A stretch of DNA of 64,000 nt from Peribacillus frigoritolerans (GTDB taxonomy: Bacteria; Bacillota; Bacilli; Bacillales; DSM-1321). The translations under genes and the position numbers were made by a program. The stretch is from contig JAUPFL010000001.1 in NCBI GenBank assembly GCA_030562215.1, positions 1,600,501-1,664,500 on the forward strand, read 5' to 3'. Below the pieces are notes generated by a model, which saw only the letters and a program-made list of their open reading frames with translations, was not told the origin of the DNA and ran no database searches. Shown here one piece after another: positions 56,469-64,000 of the stretch; positions within the stretch are counted from its first letter, which is position 1; each line of letters opens with the position of its first letter.

Positions 56469-57695
56469 CTATTGGACTTCTTTTTCCTGCTCCTTTTGAA
56501 CCTTCGGAGGGGTCCATTTGAATACTTTATTTAGGATATTATAGATGTGTTTGGATTCTTTTGTAAGGATCGGCCCAAGAATCGCTAAGGTTAAAACATA
56601 AAGTGCCGCAAACGGGGTTAGTATAGGCATTAAACCTCCGGCAATGCCTAAGTTGGCTAAAATGATGGAGAATTCGCCGCGCGAAACGATCGTTAAACCG
56701 ATGTTTGCGGAAGCTCTGTGAGATAAACCGGATTTGCGTCCAGCAATCATGCCAGCTGCAAAGTTACCGATTATGGTGATGATGACAGCTCCAAGAACCA
56801 TCCAGACAGCTCCGCCAAGGGTCGTCGGATCGATACTCAAGCCAAAGCTGAAGAAAAATATGGCTCCGAAGAAGTCTCTGAAGGGAATGACAAGTTTCTC
56901 AATCCTGTCGCTATGTTCCGTTTCAGAAAAGACCAGGCCGAGCAGTAATGCACCAATGGCTTCCGCAACATGAATCGTTTCCGAGAAACCGGCGATGAAG
57001 AATAGTAATGCGAACACGACGATGATAAAAATCTCATCGGAGGTTATATTGAATAATTTGTTAAGGACACCAGATGCTTTCCGGGCGATAACGAAAAATA
57101 TCAGCATATACCCAATCGCGATAAATGTAGAAAGTAATGTTCCCCAAACGGAACCAGAAGAGCTTAATACCAATCCGGATACGACTGATAAATAAACAGC
57201 GAGGAAGATATCTTCAAACATGATGATGCCAAGGATTAGCTCCGTTTCATTGTTACCGGTCCTTTTAAGGTCCACAAGTACCTTTGCCACAATGGCACTT
57301 GAAGAAAAACTGATGATCCCGGTTAATATCAGGACCTCTTTTAACGGAAGACCGAGCAGGAAACCATACAGCAAGGCCATTCCCACGTTGATTAAAATGT
57401 AATAGGTTCCGCCTGTCACGATATTTTTCCCTGACTTCATAAGCTTTTTGACGGAAAATTCAAGCCCTAGGTAAAACAGAAGGAATAAAATACCGACACG
57501 ACCGAGGAATGCTATGATTTCATCACTTTCAATGAAACGCAGGTCAATTAATCCGAAGTGCGGGGCATGGGGACCAACGAGCATCCCGATGATAATTAAT
57601 AGTGGAACATTTGATATTTTGAATTTACCTGCAACGAGAGCGGCTAATGCCACTAGAAGTAGGGCAGTTCCCACTTCAAAGACTAAATGGTCCAT
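56469..57695 (-). CDS. khtU: K+/H+ antiporter KhtU
   Basis: 408-residue CPA2-family cation:proton antiporter with about 12-13 helices. Features: GKFKISNVPLLIIIGMLVGPHAP, GRVGILFLLFYLGLEFS, SSSAIVAKVLVDL, FEDIFLAVYLSVVSG (acidic transport site) and the end IGLTIVSRGEFSIILANLGIAGG. No RCK or UspA domain is attached; regulation comes from KhtT, whose gene lies seven bases upstream. In B. subtilis KhtTU exports potassium and is tuned by c-di-AMP, pH and methylglyoxal damage. Confidence 0.88.
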   Translation of the reverse strand: MDHLVFEVGTALLLVALAALVAGKFKISNVPLLIIIGMLVGPHAPHFGLIDLRFIESDEIIAFLGRVGILFLLFYLGLEFSVKKLMKSGKNIVTGGTYYILINVGMALLYGFLLGLPLKEVLILTGIISFSSSAIVAKVLVDLKRTGNNETELILGIIMFEDIFLAVYLSVVSGLVLSSSGSVWGTLLSTFIAIGYMLIFFVIARKASGVLNKLFNITSDEIFIIVVFALLFFIAGFSETIHVAEAIGALLLGLVFSETEHSDRIEKLVIPFRDFFGAIFFFSFGLSIDPTTLGGAVWMVLGAVIITIIGNFAAGMIAGRKSGLSHRASANIGLTIVSRGEFSIILANLGIAGGLMPILTPFAALYVLTLAILGPILTKESKHIYNILNKVFKWTPPKVQKEQEKEVQ

Positions 57696-57701
57696 ATGAG
57701 C

Positions 57702-58198
57702 TTAGTCACTCCTTTCGTCGGTCAATAATTCTTTTATCAGGTTACGGATATCTTTTCTTTCACCGGATATTACAAGGGTGTCGCCTGTTTCGATGATGGA
57801 GTCAGGACCAGGATTATTCAGTTGTTTTTTGCCTTTTTTAGAATGGGCGATGACGGTCACGTTATAATTGCTCTGATATCAATCGAACCGATCGTTTGAT
57901 TGATGGCCTTTGAACCGGGTTCGACTTTGAACCATTCTATCACCAAGTCACCCAATGACATTTCAATTGTTTCAAGTGCTTGTGGTTTATAGACCATGCC
58001 GCCTATGATGGAAGCCATTTGCCGGGATTCCTGATCATTAAGGGTGATGCTCGATATGACGTCCTCATGTTCATTATCAAAATGGTATAATTCCCGACGG
58101 CCATCATCGTGAATGACGATTACTAACTTTTCATCATTTCTCGTTATGATTTCGAATTTTTGGCCAATACCAGGAAGTTCACTTTCTCTAATTTTCAC
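57702..58198 (-). CDS. khtT: KhtT, RCK_C-domain regulator of KhtU, one frameshift
   Basis: About 165 residues after repair. N-terminal domain KIRESELPGIGQKFEIITRNDEKLVIVIHDDGRRELYHF is KhtT-specific. The C-terminal RCK_C (TrkA-C) domain binds c-di-AMP in B. subtilis; SIDIRAIIYNVTVIAHSKKGKKQLNNPGPDSIIETGDTLVISGERKDI is restored when one base is added near 57872. GTG start at 58198 after AAGGAGGAA. Forms an operon with khtU. The third B. subtilis gene, khtS, is not upstream; a recombinase gene is there instead. Confidence 0.85.
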
Positions 58199-58250
58199 TG
58201 GAATTCCTCCTTAAAATGTTGGTTAGAGTTAATAGAAGATAGCAGAATGT

Positions 58251-58814
58251 TTATAAGTTAACGTCAATATTCGTCTTGAATTTCTTCTCCTTGGATATAC
58301 CGATGTATTTTAATGTCTCCGATGGACTGGAATGATGGTAATGCTTCTGTATCAAGGCCAGTGACACTCCTTGTTTATAGGCATGGTAGCCAAAAGTTTT
58401 ACGCATCGAACTTGCTCCGAATTTGCCTGTCAGCCCTGCACCTTCCACAGCATCATGAATGATTCGGTGCGCCTGTTGACGTGTAATCGGCTTTTTTGTC
58501 TTAGGGGAAAGAAATAAAAATTGACCTTCGATAACCTTCGAGCCTTTAAGGTATTCTTGTAAGGCGGTACGGACTTTCAGGTTCAAATAAATTTGGTTGA
58601 CTTCGTCATTTTCCGTCCGTTGCTCATAGAACTCCTTGATTTTACCCGTTTCATCCAGAACGCTGGCGACGGTGATTTCGAGCATTTCATTTATCTTCAT
58701 ACCTGTATTGATGCCGAGTACAAATAATAAATAATCCCGACTGGAGTGAGCGCGTAAGTAGGTTTTCATTTTGCTGATTTGATTGATATCCTTAAAGGCT
58801 TCTACATATTCCAT
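58251..58814 (-). CDS. Small tyrosine recombinase-like protein with altered catalytic residues
   Basis: 187 residues covering only a phage-integrase catalytic domain. Recognisable are FVLGINTGMKINEMLEI (normally TGLRxSEL; the first catalytic Arg is Lys), TRQQAHRIIHDAVEGAGL, SSMRKTFGYHAYKQG (normally HxLRHTFA, so the first His is Ser) and QKHYHHSSPSETLKYIGI with a plausible nucleophile Tyr. AGGAGA precedes the ATG. No att-like repeats or mobile cargo are seen. It may be a domesticated protein that binds DNA rather than a working integrase. The promoter region carries three TGTAACA repeats. Confidence 0.75.
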   Translation of the reverse strand: MEYVEAFKDINQISKMKTYLRAHSSRDYLLFVLGINTGMKINEMLEITVASVLDETGKIKEFYEQRTENDEVNQIYLNLKVRTALQEYLKGSKVIEGQFLFLSPKTKKPITRQQAHRIIHDAVEGAGLTGKFGASSMRKTFGYHAYKQGVSLALIQKHYHHSSPSETLKYIGISKEKKFKTNIDVNL

Positions 58815-58834
58815 AGATCTTCTCCTCTTGCTAA

Positions 58835-58871
58835 TGTAACATAATTACATTGTAACACATATTATGTAACA
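58835..58871 (-). promoter_or_regulatory. Three TGTAACA repeats upstream of the recombinase gene
   Basis: TGTAACA at 58835, 58851 and 58865, spacings 16 and 14, within an AT-rich block with partial dyad symmetry (ATGTAACATAAT ... ATTATGTAACAT). Confidence 0.4.
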
Positions 58872-59040
58872 TTGCATGCATTTAGTCCGACAGGTGATTC
58901 CTATCCAAACAGAAATGCATGCTTTCGAACGTAAAAAAACTATTCCTTATTCTCTACTTAAACGAGGTAAAATATTTCAGGGAAGTTATTTAATGTGGAG
59001 ATTGCTGTTTGCATCATGGGGGACATCAGCCTGGAATGAT

Positions 59041-59072
59041 AAAAAAAGAAACCCCAAGTTGGGGTTTCCTAT
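59041..59072 (-). terminator. mreBH terminator
   Basis: GAAACCCCAA / TTGGGGTTTC hairpin; U tract on the minus strand. Confidence 0.9.
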
Positions 59073-59076
59073 CTTT

Positions 59077-60083
59077 TTAGTACACGGCTTTTTGTAATTT
59101 GTGAATGACCTCAAGTGAAAGCCCGGTTCCGATGGCAACTGATTCAAGTGGGTTATCCGCAAGTTGGACAGGGACGACGATTTCATTCGTCAGCCATTCC
59201 TGTACCCCGTTGAGAAGTGCACCCCCGCCGGATAAGATGACTCCTTGATCGACGATATCCCCGCTCAATTCAGGAGGACAATCTTCCAAAGTGGCCCTTA
59301 TTGCTTCCAGTATATGAAGAAGCGATTCCTGGATGGCTTCCTGGATATCAGTGGATGATATTGTAATCGGTTTTGGAAGACCCGTTACAAGATCGCGGCC
59401 CCTGACTTCCATGGTAATCACGGAATGTTCAACGAGTGCGTAGCCGATTTCTTTTTTATTTCCTCGGCTGTTCTTTCCCCAATCAGCACATTATGTTTTT
59501 TCCTGACATATTGGCTGATATCTTCATCCAATTGATCTCCGCCAATTCTGATTGAATTGCAAGAAACGACGCCGCCATAAGAAATGATAGCGACCTCAGT
59601 CGTTCCGCCGCCGATATCAACGATGACATTGGCAACGGGCTCTTCGACAGGCAGGCCCGCACCTATTGCTGCTGCTACCGGTTCCTCGATAAGGTGGACC
59701 TGTTTCGCTCCGCAGCTTTTGACTGCATCCTGAATGGCCCTTCTCTCAACTGAAGTGGAACCTGATGGTGTACAGACCACTACACTAGGTTTGCGAATCG
59801 ATAAACCTAGGGCCTTACTAGCTTTTTTCATGATTTCCCTAAGCATTTGCGCGGTCACATCAAAATCCGCAATGACACCATCCTTAAGCGGACGGATTGC
59901 CACGATATTTCCAGGTGTTTTCCCGATCATGTTTTTTGCATCAACACCGACTGCCAATACTTTATTAGTCTCTATATCAATGGCCACCACAGATGGCTCA
60001 TTAAATACGATTCCTTTATTTTTACTGTAAACTAGCGTATTTGCAGTTCCTAAGTCAATGCCTATTTCTGTATTTGATAACAT
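59077..60083 (-). CDS. mreBH: Rod-shape protein MreBH, one frameshift
   Basis: Bacterial actin of about 335 residues after repair; forms membrane filaments that place elongation enzymes (LytE in B. subtilis). Phosphate 1 motif [52 protein letters not shown], phosphate 2 [34 protein letters not shown] and adenosine motif [32 protein letters not shown] is closer to MreBH than to MreB or Mbl. The frame breaks near 59450 with one A lost ([15 protein letters not shown] restored). Single gene with its terminator. Confidence 0.92.
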
Positions 60084-60126
60084 CTAGTCACCCCTCCATA
60101 AGAGTTTGACCCCTATATATATCATT

Positions 60127-60357
60127 CTACCTTTTCTTGCGAGTTTGTGGGGGTGGGAAATCTAGTAAATGGTGGAAGTGCCATGCTGTTTTTTTTTCAT
60201 GGAGCGAAAACATGATGAAATATAAAAGTGCATTGACGATGGCGAGCGCGCCAAGAACGGCAAATGTCCCAATTGTAACCAATCCACTGACATCGGAATG
60301 GCTGATGGGACCAACATTCTGCCTATTGTAAAACGTAAGCTGGAGGCTGCAAATATA
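60127..60357 (-). CDS. Possible small membrane protein, 5' end unclear
   Basis: A minus-strand frame between a TGA at 60358-60360 and the stop at 60127 reads YICSLQLTFYNRQNVGPISHSDVSGLVTIGTFAVLGALAIVNALLYFIMFSLHEKKTAWHFHHLLDFPPPQTRKKR. It has one clear membrane helix (VTIGTFAVLGALAIVNALLYFIMF) and a basic end. No ATG, GTG or TTG lies in frame before the helix; an ATG at 60366 reads into the TGA, so an indel near the start is suspected. It is in the same direction as mreBH, 44 bases upstream. I do not recognise the family. Confidence 0.35.
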   Translation of the reverse strand, partial: YICSLQLTFYNRQNVGPISHSDVSGLVTIGTFAVLGALAIVNALLYFIMFSLHEKKTAWHFHHLLDFPPPQTRKKR

Positions 60358-60500
60358 TCATCTCATATGAGCCGGTTTAGTATTTATCACTACTGCGCTA
60401 CTCGCTTCAGTCGAAAACAAGCGTGGATGACAGCTTTGAACCAACATATTTTATGTTAATATATAGATGAAAAACCGCTTAGATAAAGAAGGTAATTTTT

Positions 60501-61596
60501 TTGAATGCAAATTTAATCGAGAGTAAGAGTTTTAGAGTCATTGTTACAGCTTTTCTAGCATTCTTGGGTGGTTATGCGTTTGATAGCCTAGGAATATACC
60601 TGCCATGGATGCTTGGACCATTATTCGTCGTGATGATTGCGAAAGTGAAGTTAAGGAAGTACTTGTTTTGGTCTAAAACATTTAGAAGTACTGGATTGGT
60701 CATTCTAGGTTTACAACTGGGCAGTTCATTCACGAAACAATCGTTAAATGAGATGATTGAATATCTGCCCGTTATGCTTTTTACGACAATCGCAATCATT
60801 TCATTTACAGTGTTGACTGGCTGGTTTGTCGGAAAACGAATGAACTTATCCGTGGGAACATCCATGCTGGGCAGTTTTCCGGGAGGTCTTTCCCAGATGG
60901 TGGTCTTAAGTGAGGAAATGAAGGATAGTGATGAAACGGTTGTAGGTTTCATGCAAACACTGCGGGTCATCCTGGTGATTTCCATTGTTCCTTGGATTGT
61001 GACTCATGTAATGTCAGTTGAATCAGGTGCGATAATGGCCGTAACGGAGCGGCCGTTTTTCTTATTTGAATATGATGGGAAATTAGCCATCATGATGTTG
61101 CTAACCTTGCTTTTATCCATCTTCATCACAAAGAAAGCCAATTTTCCGCTGCCTTTTTGCTAGGACCTCTCATGGCCGCAGCACTATTCAATTTAGCAGG
61201 CCCAGGTGCCCCGCAGATTCCTGACTTTTGGTTGAACTTGTCGCAATTGTTGATCGGCGCACATTTAGGCTACACACTGAAAATTGATAATCCACGACTT
61301 TTCAGAAAGATGTTCGGGGCCGTATTCGTCAGTAATGTCCTATTGATTGGATTTTGCTATTTTCTTTCCATTCAGTTTGCCCCGATCCTATCTTTACAGG
61401 CGAACGAACTATTTTTGAGCATGGCGCCAGGCGGCGTCGCCGAAATGGCAGTCACAGCCATGTCTGTGCATGTAGATTTATCCGTTGTCACAAGCTTTCA
61501 TTTATTCAGGATCTTATTCATTTTATTTTTCTTTCACCAATCATAAAATGGCTGGCCGGAAGAAGCCCCGGGAAACAAGAACAGGGACAAAGCTGA
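60501..61596 (+). CDS. AbrB-duplication family membrane protein, two frameshifts
   Basis: About 366 residues after repair, ten or more helices, two repeats of the unit GGYAFDSLGIYLPWMLGPLFVVM and SAFLLGPLMAAALFNLAG. Each repeat has a central GLQLGSSFTKQSLNE or GAHLGYTLKIDNPRLF and a SFPGGLSQMVVLSEEM or SMAPGGVAEMAVTAM motif. This is the memb_AbrB/YdbN-like family (PF05145), not the DNA-binding AbrB. Breaks near 61150 (a base lost) and near 61533 (a T lost; FLSPIIKWLAGRS restored). TTG 60501 follows AAGAAGG. Function unknown, possibly transport. Confidence 0.8.
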
Positions 61597-61614
61597 CAGG
61601 CTTTGTCCTTTTGG
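61584..61614 (+). terminator. Terminator of the AbrB-family gene
   Basis: GGACAAAGC / GCTTTGTCC, loop TGACAG, short T run; it overlaps the last codons. Confidence 0.78.
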
Positions 61615-61628
61615 CGTTTTGCGGAATT

Positions 61629-61760
61629 CACGAGTAAATGAGCAAAACTCACGAGTAAACCGCAATTTACGAGTAAAAAAGTGAAACTCACGAGTAAAAG
61701 TGCAAAATTCACGAGTAAAAGTGCAAAACTCACGAGTAAACCCCAAAAACTCACGAGTAA
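61629..61760. repeat. Tandem repeat array 2, seven 21-nt units
   Basis: Unit CACGAGTAAAAGTGCAAAACT; unit starts at 61629, 61650, 61668, 61689, 61710, 61731 and 61752 (one unit is 18 nt). It begins about 15 bases after a terminator. Written as GTGCAAAACTCACGAGTAAAA, it aligns with array 1 (ATGCCGAAATCGGAGATAAAA). Confidence 0.88.
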
Positions 61761-62006
61761 TGCGGCATATTCCAGACCCTTATGAGAAAAGTACGAACGG
61801 AACAGGCTGATAATTGCATTCTCGAAATGATAAAGTGCCAGAACCATTGAAATGTGCTGTTGATTAAGCTTATGTAGGCAATAAAGTTGGTGGATTTTGT
61901 GATGATTTAATGAAAATTGAAATCGAATAGTAAAATAATCCTCACTTTTTTTGAACTTCATCCGATATAAGGAGGAGACGAGACTTTAAATGAATGGGTG
62001 AGTATT

Positions 62007-62798
62007 ATGGATATAACATCAGTTTTGGGCGTAGTTCTGGGTATTGTGGCCATCTTAGTCGGAATGGTGTTGAAAGGTGTTAGTGTAACGGCGCTGATTA
62101 ACCCGGCGGCTATTTTGATCATCATTGTAGGGACGATAGCTGCTGTCGTAACGGCTTTCCCTTTGTCGGAATTAAAAAGACTACCAAAAATATTCAAGAT
62201 TTTATTCTTTGAACAAAAATTGACAAGGCCGGAAGATTTAATAAAAACCTTTTCGGAATGGGCCGTCATTGCCAGGAAAGAAGGCTTATTAGCATTGGAA
62301 AGCATTTCGGATCAAGTGGATAATACCTTTTTGAAAAATGGCTTGAATCTTGCAGTCGAAGGTCAGAGTGCCGATTATATTCGTGATATTTTAGCAGAGG
62401 AAATAGACGCGATGGAAGAACGTCATCTAAGCGCGGCAGCGATTTTCAGTCAAGCCGGTACATACGCACCGACGCTTGGCGTACTGGGTGCGGTAATCGG
62501 GCTGATTGCCGCATTGGGTAATATGGCTGACACGGAGGCATTGGGACATGCCATATCTGCCGCGTTCGTCGCGACCTTGATGGGGATTTACACGGGGTAT
62601 GTGCTATGGCATCCATTTGCCAATAAGCTCAAACGGAAATCGCAGCAGGAAGTCAGAATCAAAGAAATGATGATAGAAGGTATTTTATCGATCATCGAAG
62701 GGGAAGCGCCGAGAACGATTGAACAGAAATTAACATCATATTTGCCTGCTGGAGATCGTAAAAAGTGGTTGGAAGGCGATGTGAGAGAAGATGGCTAG
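62007..62798 (+). CDS. motA: Flagellar motor stator protein MotA
   Basis: 263 residues, four helices. Features: GIVAILVGMVLKGVSVTALINPAAILIIIVGTIAAVVTAFP, VIARKEGLLALESISDQVDNTFLKNGLNLAVEGQSADYIRDIL, then SQAGTYAPTLGVLGAVIGLIAALGNM and HAISAAFVATLMGIYTGYVLWHPFANKLK. It is closest to the MotA of B. subtilis in order and motifs. ATG 62007 is preferred over GTG 61998. TCCGATAT at 61961-61968 resembles a sigma-D -10 element, but a matching TAAA is not at the right distance. Overlaps motB by 8 bases. Confidence 0.93.
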   Translation: MDITSVLGVVLGIVAILVGMVLKGVSVTALINPAAILIIIVGTIAAVVTAFPLSELKRLPKIFKILFFEQKLTRPEDLIKTFSEWAVIARKEGLLALESISDQVDNTFLKNGLNLAVEGQSADYIRDILAEEIDAMEERHLSAAAIFSQAGTYAPTLGVLGAVIGLIAALGNMADTEALGHAISAAFVATLMGIYTGYVLWHPFANKLKRKSQQEVRIKEMMIEGILSIIEGEAPRTIEQKLTSYLPAGDRKKWLEGDVREDG

Positions 62799-63546
62799 GC
62801 GGAAAAAGAAACAAAGGCATGAAGAGCATATCGATGAATCATGGCTGGTTCCCTATGCCGATATCTTAACATTGCTTCTCGCGCTTTTTATCGTCTTGTT
62901 CGCTTCAAGTTCGGTTGATGCAGTAAGGTTCCAGCAGTTGTCCAATGTATTTAATCAGGTTTTTACAAGCGGAACGGGTTTTATGGATTATCCAAGTGAT
63001 TCCCCCAGCAATGAGCCGACGTCACCAGAACAAAAAACAGGTGCAGAAGATCTTGAGAAGCTAGGGAAAAACGAGCAGGAAGAACTTACGGAAGTTCAGG
63101 AGCGTGTTGATGCCTACATCGAAAAGAATGATTTAACGGATAAATTGGGAACGAACCTTACGGAGGAAGGCATGTTGATTTCAATTAGGGAAAACGTGCT
63201 GTTCGAATCGGGTGTGGCCGAGGTGAGAAGTGAAAACCGTAAAATCGCTAAAGAAATCTCGGATTTATTGGTCATGGACTTACCTAGAAATATTATCGTA
63301 AGCGGACATACTGATAATATTCCTATTAAAAATTACCAGTATGAATCCAATTGGGACCTGAGCGTGATGCGTTCCGTGAATTTTATGAAACTTCTCCTCG
63401 AAAATAAGGATTTGGATCCCGAAATGTTCAGTGCTAAAGGACATGGGGAATTCAAGCCGGTTGCTTCCAATGAAACGAAAAAAGGAAGGGCGAAAAACAG
63501 GAGAGTTGAAATCCTAATTGTTCCACGGACAGCGATAAATGAGTGA
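62791..63546 (+). CDS. motB: Flagellar motor stator protein MotB
   Basis: 251 residues. Basic N-terminus, single helix with the proton-accepting aspartate in WLVPYADILTLLLALFIVLFASSSVD, plug/linker rich in E/K/S (residues 60-110) and OmpA-like peptidoglycan-binding domain (LPRNIIVSGHTDNIPIKNYQYESNWDLSVMRSVNFM ... GRAKNRRVEILI). Anchors the MotA stator in the wall. Translationally coupled to motA (overlap). Confidence 0.94.
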   Translation: MARRKKKQRHEEHIDESWLVPYADILTLLLALFIVLFASSSVDAVRFQQLSNVFNQVFTSGTGFMDYPSDSPSNEPTSPEQKTGAEDLEKLGKNEQEELTEVQERVDAYIEKNDLTDKLGTNLTEEGMLISIRENVLFESGVAEVRSENRKIAKEISDLLVMDLPRNIIVSGHTDNIPIKNYQYESNWDLSVMRSVNFMKLLLENKDLDPEMFSAKGHGEFKPVASNETKKGRAKNRRVEILIVPRTAINE

Positions 63547-63574
63547 AAACCTGTCAGGAATGGACGGGTTTTTC
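63545..63574 (+). terminator. motAB terminator
   Basis: AAACCTGTC / GACGGGTTT with loop AGGAATG, then TTCTTTT. The next gene starts 17 bases later. Confidence 0.75.
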
Positions 63575-63590
63575 TTTTGAAGGAGAATAT

Positions 63591-63866
63591 ATGGAAAGAG
63601 AATACACAAATGTGATGGAAGAAATCGTAGTGACATGGGTGCAGGTTTTAATGTCAGGTATGGAATACCAAACATTTTGTTCGTGCAGGAAATGTAAAAA
63701 TGACATCATCACATTATCATTGAATAACCTGCCTAATTACTATGTAACCACGGAAGAAGGGCGGAAAAGGATATTTGGAAATTTGAATACAAAAGAAAAC
63801 AGGAAATGGATCAATAAAAGAATCATCAATGCGATACACGTTGTTGGCTTGTATCCTAAACATTGA
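63591..63866 (+). CDS. ComFB-like late competence family protein
   Basis: 91 residues: MEREYTNVMEEIVVTWVQVLM..., with two close cysteine pairs in FCSCRKCKND and ITLSLNNLPNYYVTTEEG, ending NAIHVVGLYPKH. The MEEIV...C-x-C-x-x-C-x-x-D-I-x-x-L-x-L-N-x-L-P-x-Y-V pattern is the ComFB domain (PF10719). In cyanobacteria such proteins bind cyclic di-nucleotides; in B. subtilis ComFB is part of the comF operon, but here it follows motAB, suggesting a motility or signalling link. ATG 63591 after AAGGAG. Confidence 0.8.
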   Translation: MEREYTNVMEEIVVTWVQVLMSGMEYQTFCSCRKCKNDIITLSLNNLPNYYVTTEEGRKRIFGNLNTKENRKWINKRIINAIHVVGLYPKH

Positions 63867-64000
63867 TTTGCATTGGGAAAAGGCTGATATTAAAAAAGTG
63901 GACAGCCGGAAACTTAGGGATTTACTCATAAACAAAAGGGACAACTATTAATTATGTGTTTTATTTATAGTGACAGAGGGAACATAAATAAAGTGCAAAT

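Noticed and set aside
61534-61746. Minus-strand ORF with repeated FTREFCT heptapeptide
   Set aside because: It is only the 21-nt tandem array read in frame; no ribosome site, and the related array 1 has a 20-nt period that cannot be coding.
61961-61968. Sigma-D promoter for motAB
   Set aside because: TCCGATAT resembles the -10 element, but no TAAA lies 14-16 bases upstream, so it is not listed as a feature.

Overview
The window looks like chromosome of a low-GC, endospore-former-type Firmicute of the Bacillaceae. Gene content is closest to Bacillus/Peribacillus: qox oxidase, ydbST, yfiBC-like exporter, MreBH, MotAB, NrnB, KhtTU, SigL, TnrA-type and Fur-type operators, preQ1-I and FMN riboswitches. 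The genus is inferred from protein resemblance, not proven. No rRNA, tRNA, prophage or CRISPR was seen.

A dominant technical feature is that about 22 genes are broken by roughly 40 single-base indels. Most are losses of one base from a homopolymer run, and in nearly every case the protein continues at once in the next frame with family-typical sequence. I treat these as one gene each with probable sequencing or consensus errors, not as pseudogenes, and give the span of the whole gene.

Layout. 1-5 kb: end of the qoxBCD quinol oxidase operon, a YfmQ-like protein, a first interspersed repeat, a tiny stress-type protein and an EamA transporter. 5-8.5 kb: preQ1 riboswitch with queF, aspartokinase III, a decayed IS1182-like transposase, a second repeat copy and a nitroreductase. 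8.4-8.9 kb: an intergenic region with a candidate structured RNA, two perfect inverted repeats and a Fur box. 8.9-12.4 kb: heterodimeric ABC exporter. 12.7-15 kb: cstA with a YbdD-like partner. 15-17.2 kb: amtB-glnK under two TnrA/GlnR boxes, then an FbpA-like protein. 17.4-25.4 kb: LytTR regulator, CoA-transferase, AI-2E transporter, gabD, dctP and panE. 25.5-32.7 kb: 3D/LysM wall protein, third repeat copy, M20 peptidase, stress protein, chemoreceptor and ydbST. 32.8-36.2 kb: dacC, a decayed reading frame, a uridine-kinase-like NTPase and bluB. 36.3-42.6 kb: rpoN (sigL) facing an aminotransferase/aldehyde dehydrogenase set with two sigma-54 promoters. 42.6-50.5 kb: tandem repeat, molybdopterin oxidoreductase, sodium/solute symporter, histidine kinase, DEAD-box helicase and methionine gamma-lyase. 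50.5-55.1 kb: TspO-like protein, FMN riboswitch with ribE-ribB-ribH, and nrnB. 55.2-64 kb: YihY, khtTU, a small tyrosine recombinase, mreBH, an AbrB-type membrane protein, a second tandem repeat, motAB and a ComFB-like protein.

The genes mix core functions (respiration, aspartate-family biosynthesis, queuosine, riboflavin, motility, cell shape) with carbon and nitrogen scavenging. Several transport and catabolic genes carry visible CcpA, TnrA/GlnR or sigma-54 signals. The most interesting unexplained elements are the structured intergenic RNA candidate at 8.5 kb, a repeat family that sits inside duplicated transcription terminators, the sigma-54 control region with three palindromic upstream sites, and two similar 20-21-nt tandem arrays placed just after terminators.
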